Of a stretch of 64,000 nucleotides of DNA, positions 9,723 to 19,200 are shown piece after piece. The notes under the pieces are model-generated. The model worked only from the letters and a program-made list of their open reading frames with translations, had not been told where the DNA came from and did not search any database. Source of the DNA: Mesorhizobium sp. WSM3859 (lineage in GTDB: Bacteria; Pseudomonadota; Alphaproteobacteria; Rhizobiales; Rhizobiaceae); the NCBI RefSeq assembly GCF_002295065.1, contig NZ_NSGG01000007.1, forward strand, positions 62,001 to 126,000, read 5' to 3'. The number at the start of each line of letters is the position of its first letter. The first letter of the stretch is position 1. Made by a program: the position numbers and the translations under genes.

Positions 9723-9950
9723 TCATCTTAAATACTCGGCCCATTCAGAGCCGAGGTTGTCAAAATCGTCAGCGATACTGATCTTACCCTTCAAAGCGCC
9801 GATGCGTGGCGACAGGTCTTCCTTCGCCGGAGGAGGTAAGAGACGCGCTACAGCCTTCCCGCGCCGGGTGATCACGATCTCGTCGCCGGCGTTGGCGCGC
9901 CTGACGAGTTCCGACAGTTTGGCCTTGGCTTCGGTTATAGAGACGTTCAC
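9723..9950 (-). CDS. Type II antitoxin, Phd/YefM family (no toxin gene adjacent)
   Basis: 75 aa. The N-terminus MNVSITEAKAKLSELVRRA and the GDEIVITRRGKAVARLLP segment are the hallmark Phd/YefM DNA-binding fold. The C-terminal arm (DFDNLGSEWAEYLR) is the toxin-binding type. Its stop lies three bases from the convergent DinB gene, leaving no room for a downstream toxin, and hppD lies upstream. No VapC, Doc or RelE-like frame is visible within several kb. It is likely a relic or a solitary regulator. Confidence 0.82.
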   Translation of the reverse strand: MNVSITEAKAKLSELVRRANAGDEIVITRRGKAVARLLPPPAKEDLSPRIGALKGKISIADDFDNLGSEWAEYLR

Positions 9951-10014
9951 GGCTCGACCCCTCGGGACCGGAGCTTAGGTCAATGCCGGTCGAGCCGCAA
10001 ACGAGCTTTCGGCC

Positions 10015-11130
10015 CTACGCCGCCTTGCCGTCCAGCTTGATGACGCCGCGCTTGATCTGGTCCTGCTCGATGGACTCGAACAGGGCGCGGAAATTGCCTT
10101 CGCCAAAACCTTCGTCGCCTTTCCGCTGGATGAACTCGAAGAAGATCGGGCCGATGACCGTCTTCGAGAAGATCTGCAGCAGGATCTTGGTCATCCCGCC
10201 GTCGACCACGCCCTCGCCGTCGATGAGGATACCGTGCTTCTTCATGCGCTCGATCGGCTCGTCATGGCCGTGCACGCGCTCATGCGACATTTCGTAATAG
10301 GTGTCGGGCGGGCCGGGCATGAACTTCAGGCCGTTGGCGGCAAGCTTGTCGGTCGCCTCGTAGATCGCGTCGGTGCCCACCGCGATGTGCTGAATGCCCT
10401 CGCCATTGTACTTCTTCAGATACTCGGCGATCTGGCTGGTCTCGTCCTTGGATTCGTTCAGCGGAATGCGGATCTTGCCGCAGGGCGAGGTGATGGCCCG
10501 GCTCACCAGGCCGGTGATCTTGCCGTCGATGTCGAAGAAATGGATCTGCTTGAAGCCGAACAGGTCGCGATAGAAATCCCACCATTTGTCCATGTTGCCG
10601 CGATAGACGTTGTGAGTGAGGTGGTCGAGGAAGTAGAAGCCGACGCCTTCGGGCTTGGGGTCGCGCTTGCCCAGCCATTCGAACTCGGCGTCATAGGCCG
10701 AGCCTTTCTCGCCATAGGCCTCGATGAAATAAAGGAGCGAGCCGCCGATGCCGACGATGGCCGGCACGTCGAGCGCCTTGTCGGTACCTTCATAGGGCGT
10801 GGCGCCCTTCGACACGGCATGGTCGAAAGCGTGCTTGGCATCGACCACGCGCCAGGCCATCGAGGCGGCGCAGGGGCCGTGCTTCTCGACGAACTTCATC
10901 GCATGCGAGCCGGGCTCGGCATTGACGATGTAGTTGATGTCGCCCTGACGCCAGACGGTGATGTCCTTGGTCCGGTGCTTGGCCACCGCGGTATAGCCCG
11001 TGCGGGTGAAGAGCTCGGCAAGCTTGGCGGGCTCGGGATGCGCGAATTCGACGAATTCGAAACCATCGGTGCCGGCGGGATTTTGCTTGCTGATTTTCGC
11101 TGGTGGCGCGTCGTGCGGGAAGGGCCCCAT
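10015..11130 (-). CDS. hppD: 4-hydroxyphenylpyruvate dioxygenase
   Basis: Fe(II) enzyme converting 4-hydroxyphenylpyruvate to homogentisate, which HmgA then opens. 371 aa. Iron ligands are expected at the His of DHLTHNV (about 170), the His of GIQHIAVGT (about 248) and the Glu of FFEFIQRKG (about 331); all three blocks are intact. The ATG at 11130 has GGAGG seven bases upstream, preferred over the open frame extending to 11214. It is divergent from an Lrp/AsnC regulator, with repeated TGCGCA motifs between them. Confidence 0.95.
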   Translation of the reverse strand: MGPFPHDAPPAKISKQNPAGTDGFEFVEFAHPEPAKLAELFTRTGYTAVAKHRTKDITVWRQGDINYIVNAEPGSHAMKFVEKHGPCAASMAWRVVDAKHAFDHAVSKGATPYEGTDKALDVPAIVGIGGSLLYFIEAYGEKGSAYDAEFEWLGKRDPKPEGVGFYFLDHLTHNVYRGNMDKWWDFYRDLFGFKQIHFFDIDGKITGLVSRAITSPCGKIRIPLNESKDETSQIAEYLKKYNGEGIQHIAVGTDAIYEATDKLAANGLKFMPGPPDTYYEMSHERVHGHDEPIERMKKHGILIDGEGVVDGGMTKILLQIFSKTVIGPIFFEFIQRKGDEGFGEGNFRALFESIEQDQIKRGVIKLDGKAA

Positions 11131-11224
11131 GGCAGTCCTCCGGAAGGTGTTTTGGCCGGGCTTGGCCATCTCCGCCATGATAACGCGGAGCCGCCGCACG
11201 GTGCTTGCATTCAACCGCTTGAAA

Positions 11225-11250
11225 TGCGCATCATGTGCGCAAATTGTGCG
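11225..11250. promoter_or_regulatory. Candidate Lrp-type operator between hppD and lrp-like gene
   Basis: Three copies of a TGCGCA/TGTGCG half-site at 11225-11230, 11236-11241 and 11245-11250. The last two form CGCA-AATTG-TGCG, an inverted repeat. Spacing of 9-11 bases puts the sites near one helical turn apart, as expected for an Lrp/AsnC oligomer. It lies directly upstream of the regulator's ribosome site. Binding is inference. Confidence 0.5.
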
Positions 11251-11267
11251 TCACTGGAGGAATATGT

Positions 11268-11735
11268 ATGGAAGATGCGCGCCTGGACCAATTTGACCGC
11301 AAGATAATGGCGCTTCTGCAGGATGATGCGCGATACACCAACAACGACCTTTCGGAGCGCGTGAACCTCTCGCCCTCGCAATGCTCGCGCCGCCGCCAGC
11401 GACTTGAGGATGATGGCTACATCAAGGGCTACCGCGCCGTGCTCGACCGCGATCGTCTCGGCTTTTCGCTGGTCAATGTCATCTCGGTGACCCTGGCCAC
11501 CCACAACCGCGACAATGCCCGCCGCTTCGGCGAACTGGTGGCCCGGCTGCCAGAGGTGCAGGAGGCACACGCGCTGACCGGCGAGATGGATTACATCCTG
11601 AAGGTGGTGACGCCCGACCTCAAGTCATTATCGGAGTTCGTCAACGGCGTTCTGCTGCCGCACGAATCCGTTCAGCACGTGAAGACGGCGATCGTGCTGG
11701 AGACGCTGAAGGAAACCGGCGCGCTCCCGATTTAA
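11268..11735 (+). CDS. Lrp/AsnC family transcriptional regulator
   Basis: 155 aa. N-terminal helix-turn-helix (roughly residues 6-65: LDQFDRKIMALLQ to NLSPSQCSRRRQRLEDDG) and a C-terminal RAM/ACT-like effector domain with LTGEMDYILKV. GGAGG about ten bases before the ATG at 11268 fixes the start; the frame is open back to 11235 without a ribosome site. Divergent from hppD, so it probably controls hppD in response to tyrosine or phenylalanine. The effector is inferred from location. Confidence 0.9.
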   Translation: MEDARLDQFDRKIMALLQDDARYTNNDLSERVNLSPSQCSRRRQRLEDDGYIKGYRAVLDRDRLGFSLVNVISVTLATHNRDNARRFGELVARLPEVQEAHALTGEMDYILKVVTPDLKSLSEFVNGVLLPHESVQHVKTAIVLETLKETGALPI

Positions 11736-11746
11736 AGTGTCCTGAT

Positions 11747-11865
11747 ATTCAGGTGAGGCCGGCCTGCAAATGGCGGCTTCCTGCGCTTCCGGTGCTCACG
11801 TACTTCAAGTACGCTCCGCTCCGGTTCTCGGAAACCACCATTTTCGGACTCGGCCTGACCTGAAT
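11747..11865. repeat. Palindromic intergenic repeat, family D
   Basis: An outer inverted repeat pairs ATTCAGGTGAGGCCGGCC (11747-11764) with GGCCTGACCTGAAT (11852-11865). The inner part holds further inverted pieces such as TGGCGGCTTCC against GGAAACCACCA and the short palindrome around ACTTCAAGT. It sits between the Lrp gene and the convergent sulfur-transferase-like gene. One copy only in this window; the type recurs in rhizobial genomes from memory. Confidence 0.65.
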
Positions 11866-11890
11866 CTCAGCACACTTTCTCGGCAAATCG

Positions 11891-12229
11891 TCACCCACGC
11901 TGCTGCTGGATCAGCCCGTAAAGGTTGGTGCAGCGCGCGCCGGAGCGGCAATAGGCGAACACCGGGCCTTCGAGCTCGTCGAGCGCTGCGGCTTGGTCCT
12001 CGACATTGTTCATGGTGATCTGGCCGCTGATGACCGGAATGTAGCGGAACGCTAACCCCGCTGCCTCAGCCGCGGCCTTGACGCTGTCGGCAGAGGGCTG
12101 GCCGGGCTGCTCCTCGTCCGGCCGGTTGCAGATCACGCTCTTGAAGCCGGCGTCCTTGATGGCGGCGATATCCTCTGGCTGGATCTGGCCGGAGACCGAA
12201 TAGTCATCGCTGATCTGGCGGTATTCCAT
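11891..12229 (-). CDS. TIGR01244/DUF442 family sulfur transferase or phosphatase-like protein
   Basis: 112 aa single-domain protein with the dual-specificity-phosphatase/rhodanese-like fold. Family signs: the SVSGQIQPEDI start, CNRPDEEQPGQP near residue 40, and the Cys-loop YCRSGARC (CX4R) near 95, the catalytic loop of beta-lactamase-hydrolase-like (BLH) proteins. The ATG at 12229 has GAGG nine bases upstream. BLH relatives act in sulfide detoxification; here no partner gene is adjacent, so the role is open. Confidence 0.82.
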   Translation of the reverse strand: MEYRQISDDYSVSGQIQPEDIAAIKDAGFKSVICNRPDEEQPGQPSADSVKAAAEAAGLAFRYIPVISGQITMNNVEDQAAALDELEGPVFAYCRSGARCTNLYGLIQQQRG

Positions 12230-12330
12230 GGTGTCGTCCTCGCGATCTCTTTGGCGGCAGTCTTGCCACTCCGGGAGGGGGGCGGCAATCCGCATTGAAG
12301 GAATTCCCTGCCAAATAGCGACGGCCGATC

Positions 12331-12365
12331 GAAAAATCCAACCGGGCCGATCCTGGCCCGGTTGG
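12331..12365 (-). terminator. Intrinsic terminator of the zinc ABC operon
   Basis: A perfect 11-base-pair stem, CCAACCGGGCC (12338-12348) with GGCCCGGTTGG (12355-12365). Read on the minus strand it is followed directly by ATTTTT. It begins 12 bases after the stop of the last gene of the operon. Confidence 0.85.
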
Positions 12366-12377
12366 TGGCTCGACCGA

Positions 12378-13319
12378 TCAGCTTCCCAGGATCGCGCCTT
12401 TGATCTGCGTGATGTTGTTGTGCATCATGTCGATATAGGTCGAGGCTGGGCCGTCCGATCCCGACAGCGCGTCCGAGTAGAGCGTGCCGCCGACCTTGAT
12501 GCCCGTCTCGCCGGCGATCTGCTCGATCAGCCGCGGATTGGTGATGTTTTCGACGAAGATCGCCGCCGCCTTGTCCTGCTTCACCTGCTCCACCAGCTTG
12601 GCGACGTCGGCGGCCGACGGTTCGGAATCGGTCGAAATGCCCTGCGGCGCCAGGAAGGTCAGGCCGTATTCGTGTTCGAAATAGCCGAATGCGTCATGCG
12701 AGGTGATGACGACGCGCTTCGCTTCCGGGATCGACTGGATCGCCGCCTTCACTTCGCCTTCCAGCGCGTCGAGCTTGATGGTGTAGGCGGCGGCGTTGGC
12801 CTTGTAGCTGTCGCAACCCTCGCTGTCGGCCGCGCAGAAGGCATCGGCGATGTTCCTCACATAGATCTTGGCGTTGGCTATCGACTGGAAGGCGTGCGGA
12901 TCGGTAACTGTCTTGCCCCCTGCAGTGTCCGCGCCTTCGGCGGCATCGGCATCGGCGAATTCCGGCTTGAAGTCGATCGGCGTCACGCCCCTGGTCAGCG
13001 TCACGATCGAAGCTTTGGTGGCGCTGGCGTCGACCAGGCGCTGTAGGAAGCCTTCGAAATGCAGCCCGTTGACCAGCACGACGTCAGCGCCTGCCATCGC
13101 CCCCGCGTCGGCTGGGCTCGGCTCATAGACATGCGCGTCGCCGTCCGGCCCGACGATGGTGGTGATGTTCACCCGCTCGCCGCCGACATTCTTGGCGAAA
13201 TCGGCAATGACCGTGAAGCTCGCCACGACCTTGAGCGGCGCCGCAAAGGCGGAAGAGGTCGCGAAAGCGCTTAATGTTATAACGCTCAACGCCAGGGCGG
13301 CACGGAAGGATTTCAGCAT
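12378..13319 (-). CDS. aztC: Zinc ABC transporter substrate-binding protein (AztC/ZnuA type)
   Basis: 313 aa periplasmic cluster A-I metal-binding protein. Signal peptide residues 1-27 end at SAFA. Metal ligand regions visible: DAHVYEPSPAD (His near 63), VTDPHAFQS (His), ITSHDAFGYFEHEYGL (His) and a late Asp/Glu. It lacks the long His/Asp-rich loop of classic ZnuA, which fits the AztC subgroup. Third gene of an ATPase-permease-binding-protein operon and followed by a strong terminator. Manganese as substrate cannot be excluded, but the Zur-like box upstream favours zinc. Confidence 0.88.
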   Translation of the reverse strand: MLKSFRAALALSVITLSAFATSSAFAAPLKVVASFTVIADFAKNVGGERVNITTIVGPDGDAHVYEPSPADAGAMAGADVVLVNGLHFEGFLQRLVDASATKASIVTLTRGVTPIDFKPEFADADAAEGADTAGGKTVTDPHAFQSIANAKIYVRNIADAFCAADSEGCDSYKANAAAYTIKLDALEGEVKAAIQSIPEAKRVVITSHDAFGYFEHEYGLTFLAPQGISTDSEPSAADVAKLVEQVKQDKAAAIFVENITNPRLIEQIAGETGIKVGGTLYSDALSGSDGPASTYIDMMHNNITQIKGAILGS

Positions 13320-13348
13320 CTGGGACAGTCTCCTTGCTTGGGGATTGG

Positions 13349-14224
13349 TCAGGCGGTGCGGTGCCGGTGATGCACGATGCGGGCGCGCAGCACGCCGCGC
13401 GTGCCGAACAGGATCGAGCTGAAATAGACGACGCCGGCCGAAAGGATGATCGCGGGGCCGGAGGGCAGCGAGGCGTGATAAGACAAAAGCAGTCCGGCAA
13501 TGCAGGAGGCAAAGCCGATCAGCACGGCGAGCACGCACATCGGTTCCACGCGCGCCGTCCAGAACCGGGCAGCGGCGGCCGGCAGCATCATGAGCCCGAC
13601 CGAGAGCAGCGTGCCCAGGGCCTGGAAGCCGCCGACGAGGTTGAGCACGACAAGGCCTAGGAAGATGAAATGCACCGGGCTGCCCATGCGGCTCACCGAG
13701 CGCAGGAACAGTGGATCGAGGCATTCGGCGACCAGCGCTCGCCAGAAGATGGCGAGGCAGGCAAGCGTCACCGCCACGATGCCGCCGATCAGCGTCAGCG
13801 CTTCATTGTTGAGCGCGAGCACGGTACCGAAGAGCACATGCATCAGATCCACGCTGGAGCCGCGGATCGACACCATCAGCACGCCGACGGCAAGCGAGAT
13901 CAGATAGAAGGCCGCCATCGAGGCGTCCTCGCGCTGAATGGTGAAGCGCGAGACGGCGCCCGCGCCAAGCGCCACGATGATGCCGGCGATCAGACCGCCG
14001 ACCGTCATCGGCAGGATCTCGAGCCCATAGAGCAGGAAGCCGGCGGCAGCACCCGGCAGGATGGCATGCGCCATGGCGTCGCCCGACAGGCTCATGCGCC
14101 TGAGCATCAGGAAGACGCCGACCGGGCAGGCGCCGAGCGACAGCATCAGCGAGCCAACCAGCGCCCGCTGCATGAAGGCGAAATCGGCGAAGGGCGCGAT
14201 GAACAGGCCGTAGAAAATTTCCAT
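13349..14224 (-). CDS. aztB: Zinc ABC transporter permease (AztB type)
   Basis: 291 aa polytopic inner-membrane protein of the ABC-3 family, with about eight hydrophobic helices. It contains the family block LSGDAMAHAILPGAA near residue 48. The C-terminus RARIVHHRHRTA is basic and His-rich. The ATG at 14224 overlaps the ATPase stop (TGATG), with a GTG three bases earlier as an alternative start. The tight coupling shows one transporter unit. Confidence 0.88.
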   Translation of the reverse strand: MEIFYGLFIAPFADFAFMQRALVGSLMLSLGACPVGVFLMLRRMSLSGDAMAHAILPGAAAGFLLYGLEILPMTVGGLIAGIIVALGAGAVSRFTIQREDASMAAFYLISLAVGVLMVSIRGSSVDLMHVLFGTVLALNNEALTLIGGIVAVTLACLAIFWRALVAECLDPLFLRSVSRMGSPVHFIFLGLVVLNLVGGFQALGTLLSVGLMMLPAAAARFWTARVEPMCVLAVLIGFASCIAGLLLSYHASLPSGPAIILSAGVVYFSSILFGTRGVLRARIVHHRHRTA

Positions 14225-15063
14225 CACGCCGCCCTCGGTCCGGAGCCATGGTCGTGGTGGTGATCATGTCCATGAGCGTGATCGTGGTGATGGTGGCGGT
14301 CGTGTGCGAGATCATCGCCATGGTCGTGAGCATCTGGCTCGCACCAGGGCGCATTCTCTTCCCAGGCCTCGTGGAAGCGCCGTGCCTTGAGCAGGTTTTC
14401 CGGCCGCAGCGTTTCCTTTGTGTCGCCCCAGGCCACTGGCTGGCGCGCGAGCAGCAGCGTTTCCGGGAAATTCTGCCGCACCAGATCGAGGTCATGCACG
14501 ACGACCATGATCGTGCGCTCCTCGCCATGCCAGCGCTTTATCAATTGGATGAGATCGCCGACGGTCTTGGCGTCGACGGCGTTGAAAGGCTCGTCGAGCA
14601 GGATGAGGTCGGCGTCCTGCAACAGCACGCGGGCAAACAGCGTGCGCTGCAACTGGCCGCCGGACAGCGTGTCGATCGGGCGCTTCTCGAAGCCGCCGAG
14701 CCCGACCGCCATCAGCGCCTTGCTGACCGACTCGCGATCCTCTTTCGTATAGCGCCCAAGCATGCCGCGCTTCGGCCACAGGCCGAGCGAGACCAGATCG
14801 ACGACGCGCGCCGGAAAGGAGCGGTCGAGCTCCGACTGCTGCGGCAGATAAGCGGTGCGGACGCCCGGCATGCGGACCACGGCCCCTTCCATTGGCTTCA
14901 GCACGCCGACAATGCCCTTCATGAGCGTCGACTTGCCCGAACCGTTGGCGCCGACCACCGCGGTCAGCGAGCCTTTGCGGACAATGCCGTTGAGGTGATG
15001 GATCGCCGGATGGCTGCCATAGCCGAGCGTCAGGTCGCGAAAGGTCAGGCAGGCATTGGTCAT
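14224..15063 (-). CDS. aztA: Zinc ABC transporter ATP-binding protein with His-rich tail (AztA type)
   Basis: 279 aa ABC ATPase. Walker A GANGSGKST, signature LSGGQLQR, Walker B LILLDEPFNAVD and switch His in VVVHDLD are all intact. The last 35 or so residues hold more than a dozen His with Asp, a likely cytoplasmic zinc-sensing or chaperoning tail. The ATG at 15063 is chosen because the frame upstream (open to 15126) runs through the Zur-like palindrome at 15105-15116, which should be promoter. First gene of the operon. Confidence 0.88.
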   Translation of the reverse strand: MTNACLTFRDLTLGYGSHPAIHHLNGIVRKGSLTAVVGANGSGKSTLMKGIVGVLKPMEGAVVRMPGVRTAYLPQQSELDRSFPARVVDLVSLGLWPKRGMLGRYTKEDRESVSKALMAVGLGGFEKRPIDTLSGGQLQRTLFARVLLQDADLILLDEPFNAVDAKTVGDLIQLIKRWHGEERTIMVVVHDLDLVRQNFPETLLLARQPVAWGDTKETLRPENLLKARRFHEAWEENAPWCEPDAHDHGDDLAHDRHHHHDHAHGHDHHHDHGSGPRAA

Positions 15064-15104
15064 CAGGCGTCGGTCCGCGAAATCGAGTGCGTTGTCGATA
15101 TGTG

Positions 15105-15116
15105 ATGTTATTACAT
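15105..15116. promoter_or_regulatory. Candidate Zur box upstream of the zinc operon
   Basis: ATGTTATTACAT, a near-perfect palindrome (10 of 12 positions symmetric), embedded in an AT-rich patch 41 bases before the aztA start. It matches the general shape of alphaproteobacterial Zur sites (AATGTNATNNNATTACATT-like halves). It supports zinc-dependent repression of the operon; binding is inferred. Confidence 0.6.
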
Positions 15117-15284
15117 TAGTCAACACGCCGCCCGGGCGGAATTGTGTCGTGACCGGTCAACTCGCCGTGTAGGCGAAAGGGCAGGGACCGGACAATTGGC
15201 TCAATTGGTTTCGCCTCCGCCGGCCTTGCCCGAAGCCGGCATGGACTCTAAACAAGCGCGACTTTGAAAAGGAAGGAACCTCCA

Positions 15285-15629
15285 ATGAGCATTCGTCGCA
15301 TCGATATCGGCCCGCGCATGAGCCAGATCGTCATCCACGGCAACACCGTCTATCTGGCCGGCCAGGTTGGCCAGCCCGGCGGCAACGTCGCCTCGCAGAC
15401 CCGTGATATCCTGAAGACCATCGACGAATTGCTGGCCAAAGCCGGCACCGATAAAACCAAGATCGTGCAGGCGATCATCTGGCTGGCCGACATGGGCACC
15501 TTCGCCGAAATGAACTCGGAGTGGGACAAGTGGGTGCCGCAGGGCCACACCCCGGCCCGCGCCACCGGCGAAGCCAAGTTGGCCACGCCGGAATATCTGG
15601 TCGAGATCATTGTGACGGCGGCGCTGTAA
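15285..15629 (+). CDS. RidA family protein
   Basis: 114 aa YjgF/YER057c/UK114 family protein. RidA members hydrolyse reactive enamine/imine intermediates of PLP enzymes; other subgroups differ. Family blocks: YLAGQVGQPGGNVASQ near the N-terminus, the DMGTFAEMNSEWDKW stretch, and the ligand-binding Arg in PARATGEAKL near residue 90. AGGAAGGA precedes the ATG at 15285. It lies alone between the divergent zinc operon and the convergent hutC, so its link to either is unproven. Confidence 0.9.
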   Translation: MSIRRIDIGPRMSQIVIHGNTVYLAGQVGQPGGNVASQTRDILKTIDELLAKAGTDKTKIVQAIIWLADMGTFAEMNSEWDKWVPQGHTPARATGEAKLATPEYLVEIIVTAAL

Positions 15630-15636
15630 GGCGCCA

Positions 15637-15766
15637 CTCCCCCTCATCCGGCCGCTTCGCGGCCACCTTCTCCCCGGTGGGGAGAAGAGATTGCGCCGGC
15701 GCTGACCGACTCCTCTCCCCTTGGGGAGAGGTCAGCCGAGCGAAGCGGAGGCTGGGTGAGGGGGAG
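15637..15766. repeat. Multi-hairpin intergenic repeat, family B, copy 1
   Basis: The outer arms CTCCCCCTCA and TGAGGGGGAG close a structure that contains four consecutive hairpins: GGCCGCTTCGCGGCC, TTCTCCCC/GGGGAGAA, CCTCTCCCC/GGGGAGAGG and AGCC/GGCT with GCGAAGC in the loop. The result is a cloverleaf-like fold. Copy 2 at 55215-55343 is almost identical. Located between the convergent ridA and hutC genes. Confidence 0.85.
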
Positions 15767-16513
15767 TCACCCCTGCGAAGGCGTGAACCTTGCCACCAGC
15801 GTATGGCTCTCCGCCGGATAGACAAACCGCACGTGCGTGACCGGGTGCTCGGCGCTCCAGGTGCGGCGCTCGACCACCAGGCAGGGCGCGCTCGCCTCGA
15901 TGTCGAGCGCATCAGCGATCGTGTCGTCGGCGGCCATGGCGCGGATACGGTGCTCGGCCTCGCTCCACGGCACGCGGCCGATCAGCCAGGGGCCGGGCGC
16001 GATCTCGAGAAATTCCTCGTCACCAGCCTCGGGCACGGCCGAAAGGTTGATCAGCCGCTGCTCCAACGCGAACGGCCGTTCGCCGGCAAAATGCAGGCTT
16101 TCCAGTGCAAGCACCGGACCTGGTGCGGAGAGCCCCAGCAGCGCGCGGTCTTCGGCGCTGCTGCGCCGCTTGACGCGTTCCAGCCGCTCACAGCGATAGG
16201 GCAGGCCGAGCGCCTCGACCTCGATCCTGATGTCGTGCAGCTCCAGCACCGCCGCTTGCGACTGCGGCTGGCGCACGAAACTGCCGGAGCGCCGCCGGCG
16301 CTCGATCAATCCGCCCTTGGCGAGCTGCGACAGCGCCTTGTTCACCGTCATGCGCGAGCAATTATACTGAGCCGTCAGCTCGTGTTCGAAGGGAATGCGA
16401 TGGCCCGGCGCCCACGCGCCCGACAGAATCTTCTCGCGGATGTCGGACAGGATGCGCTGATGCAGCGAGAGGCTCTCGCCGCCATCGACATCATCTGTCT
16501 CGACCAAGCTCAT
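15767..16513 (-). CDS. hutC: Histidine utilization repressor
   Basis: 248 aa GntR/HutC-type repressor. Winged helix at about residues 15-80, including SRMTVNKALSQLAKGGLI, and a C-terminal UTRA ligand domain with ERPFALEQRLINL and VTHVRFVYP. Urocanate is the known inducer of HutC. It is co-transcribed with hutF, 13 bases upstream, and a perfect HutC-like palindrome lies in the hutF-hutI divergent gap. Its stop abuts a family B repeat. Confidence 0.93.
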   Translation of the reverse strand: MSLVETDDVDGGESLSLHQRILSDIREKILSGAWAPGHRIPFEHELTAQYNCSRMTVNKALSQLAKGGLIERRRRSGSFVRQPQSQAAVLELHDIRIEVEALGLPYRCERLERVKRRSSAEDRALLGLSAPGPVLALESLHFAGERPFALEQRLINLSAVPEAGDEEFLEIAPGPWLIGRVPWSEAEHRIRAMAADDTIADALDIEASAPCLVVERRTWSAEHPVTHVRFVYPAESHTLVARFTPSQG

Positions 16514-16526
16514 CGAACGGTCCTGT

Positions 16527-17882
<1,356 letters not shown>

Positions 17883-17937
17883 GTTCCTCTCCGAATCTGA
17901 ATGCCTAGATGACATTATCACTTGCGTCGGGTTTCAA

Positions 17938-17951
17938 TATGTATATACATA
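17938..17951. promoter_or_regulatory. HutC-type operator in the hutF-hutI divergent gap
   Basis: TATGTATATACATA is a perfect 14-base palindrome, close to the TGTATGTACA-like core recognised by HutC in pseudomonads. It lies 26 bases before the hutI start and 55 bases before the hutF start, so one site could repress both operons. Confidence 0.75.
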
Positions 17952-17976
17952 ATCGCCATCCAAGCAAACGGAAAAG

Positions 17977-19200
17977 ATGATGGGTGGAGCAAACGGGAAG
18001 AGCGGCCATCGGGTCTGGCGCAATGCGCGCCTGGCGACCATGGCCGATGGCGCGGCCGGTCTCGGCGCGGTCGAGAAAGGCGCGGTCGTCGCGCGCGACG
18101 GGCTCATCGTTTATGCCGGTCCCGAGGCCGATATGCCGTCTACGGCGGCCGAGGCTGTTGATTGCGACGGACGCTGGATCACGCCCGGCCTGATCGATTG
18201 CCACACCCATCTCGTCTATGCCGGCAACCGCGCCAACGAGTTCGAGATGCGTCTGGCCGGCGCCACCTATGAAGAAGTGGCGCGCGCTGGTGGCGGCATC
18301 GTCTCCTCGGTCAAGTCGCTGCGCGCCGCCAGCGAGGACGAATTGGTTGCCCAAACGCTGCCGCGCCTTGATGCGCTGATGGCCGAGGGCATCACCACCG
18401 TCGAGGTGAAGTCCGGCTACGGCCTCGATGCCGACAACGAGAAAAAGTCGCTGCGTGCCGCCCGCCGCCTTGCCGACGAGCGCCCGGTCACGGTTCGCGC
18501 CACTTGCCTTGCAGCGCATGCGCTGCCGCCGGAAGCCAAGGGCGACAGGGACGCGTTCATCGATCTCGTCGCCGATACCATCCTGCCGCAGGTCGCCGCC
18601 GAAAAGCTTGCCGACGCCGTCGACGGTTTTTGCGAGGGCATTGCGTTTTCGCCGGAGCAGATGGCGCGCGTCTTCGACAAGGCCAAGGCGCTCGGCCTGC
18701 CGGTGAAACTCCATGCCGACCAGCTTTCCAACCTGCATGGCGCGGCCCTTGCCGCCCGTTATGGCGCGCTGTCGGCGGACCATCTTGAATATACGGACGA
18801 AGAGGGCGCAGCCGCGATGGCCAAGGCCGGCACCGTGGCGACGATACTGCCTGGGGCCTACTACTTCATCCGCGAGACCAAGAAGCCGCCGGTCGATCTG
18901 TTCCGCCGGCACGGCGTGAAAATGGCGGTCGCCACCGACTCCAATCCCGGCACGTCGCCGCTCACCTCGCTGCTGCTCACCATGAACATGGCCGCGACGC
19001 TGTTCGGCATGACTGTCGACGAATGCCTTGCCGGCGTCACCCGCGAAGCCGCGCGTGCGCTGGGCCTCCTCGATAAGACCGGCACTTTGGAAGCCGGCAA
19101 ATCGGCCGATCTCGCCATCTGGGACATCGAGCGCCCGGCCGAACTCGTCTACCGCATGGGCTTCAACCCGCTCCATGCCCGTATCTGGAGAGGACAATGA
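17977..19200 (+). CDS. hutI: Imidazolonepropionase
   Basis: Amidohydrolase that hydrolyses 4-imidazolone-5-propanoate to N-formimidoyl-L-glutamate, third step of histidine degradation. 407 aa. Metal-binding [10 protein letters not shown] near 73, KSGYGLD near 145, HADQLS near 247 and [11 protein letters not shown] near 322 are all intact. ATG codons at 17977 and 17980 are both usable; GGAAAAG suits the second slightly better. The stop overlaps the hutH start (ATGA). Confidence 0.95.
   Translation: MMGGANGKSGHRVWRNARLATMADGAAGLGAVEKGAVVARDGLIVYAGPEADMPSTAAEAVDCDGRWITPGLIDCHTHLVYAGNRANEFEMRLAGATYEEVARAGGGIVSSVKSLRAASEDELVAQTLPRLDALMAEGITTVEVKSGYGLDADNEKKSLRAARRLADERPVTVRATCLAAHALPPEAKGDRDAFIDLVADTILPQVAAEKLADAVDGFCEGIAFSPEQMARVFDKAKALGLPVKLHADQLSNLHGAALAARYGALSADHLEYTDEEGAAAMAKAGTVATILPGAYYFIRETKKPPVDLFRRHGVKMAVATDSNPGTSPLTSLLLTMNMAATLFGMTVDECLAGVTREAARALGLLDKTGTLEAGKSADLAIWDIERPAELVYRMGFNPLHARIWRGQ

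Noticed and set aside
14248..14330. Simple-sequence or CRISPR-like repeat in the His-rich region
   Set aside because: The repeated GTGATG-like codons encode the His/Asp tail of the zinc ATPase; there are no spacers.
15064..15126. 21-residue N-terminal extension of the zinc ATPase
   Set aside because: It would make the Zur-like palindrome coding; family proteins start at the ATG at 15063.
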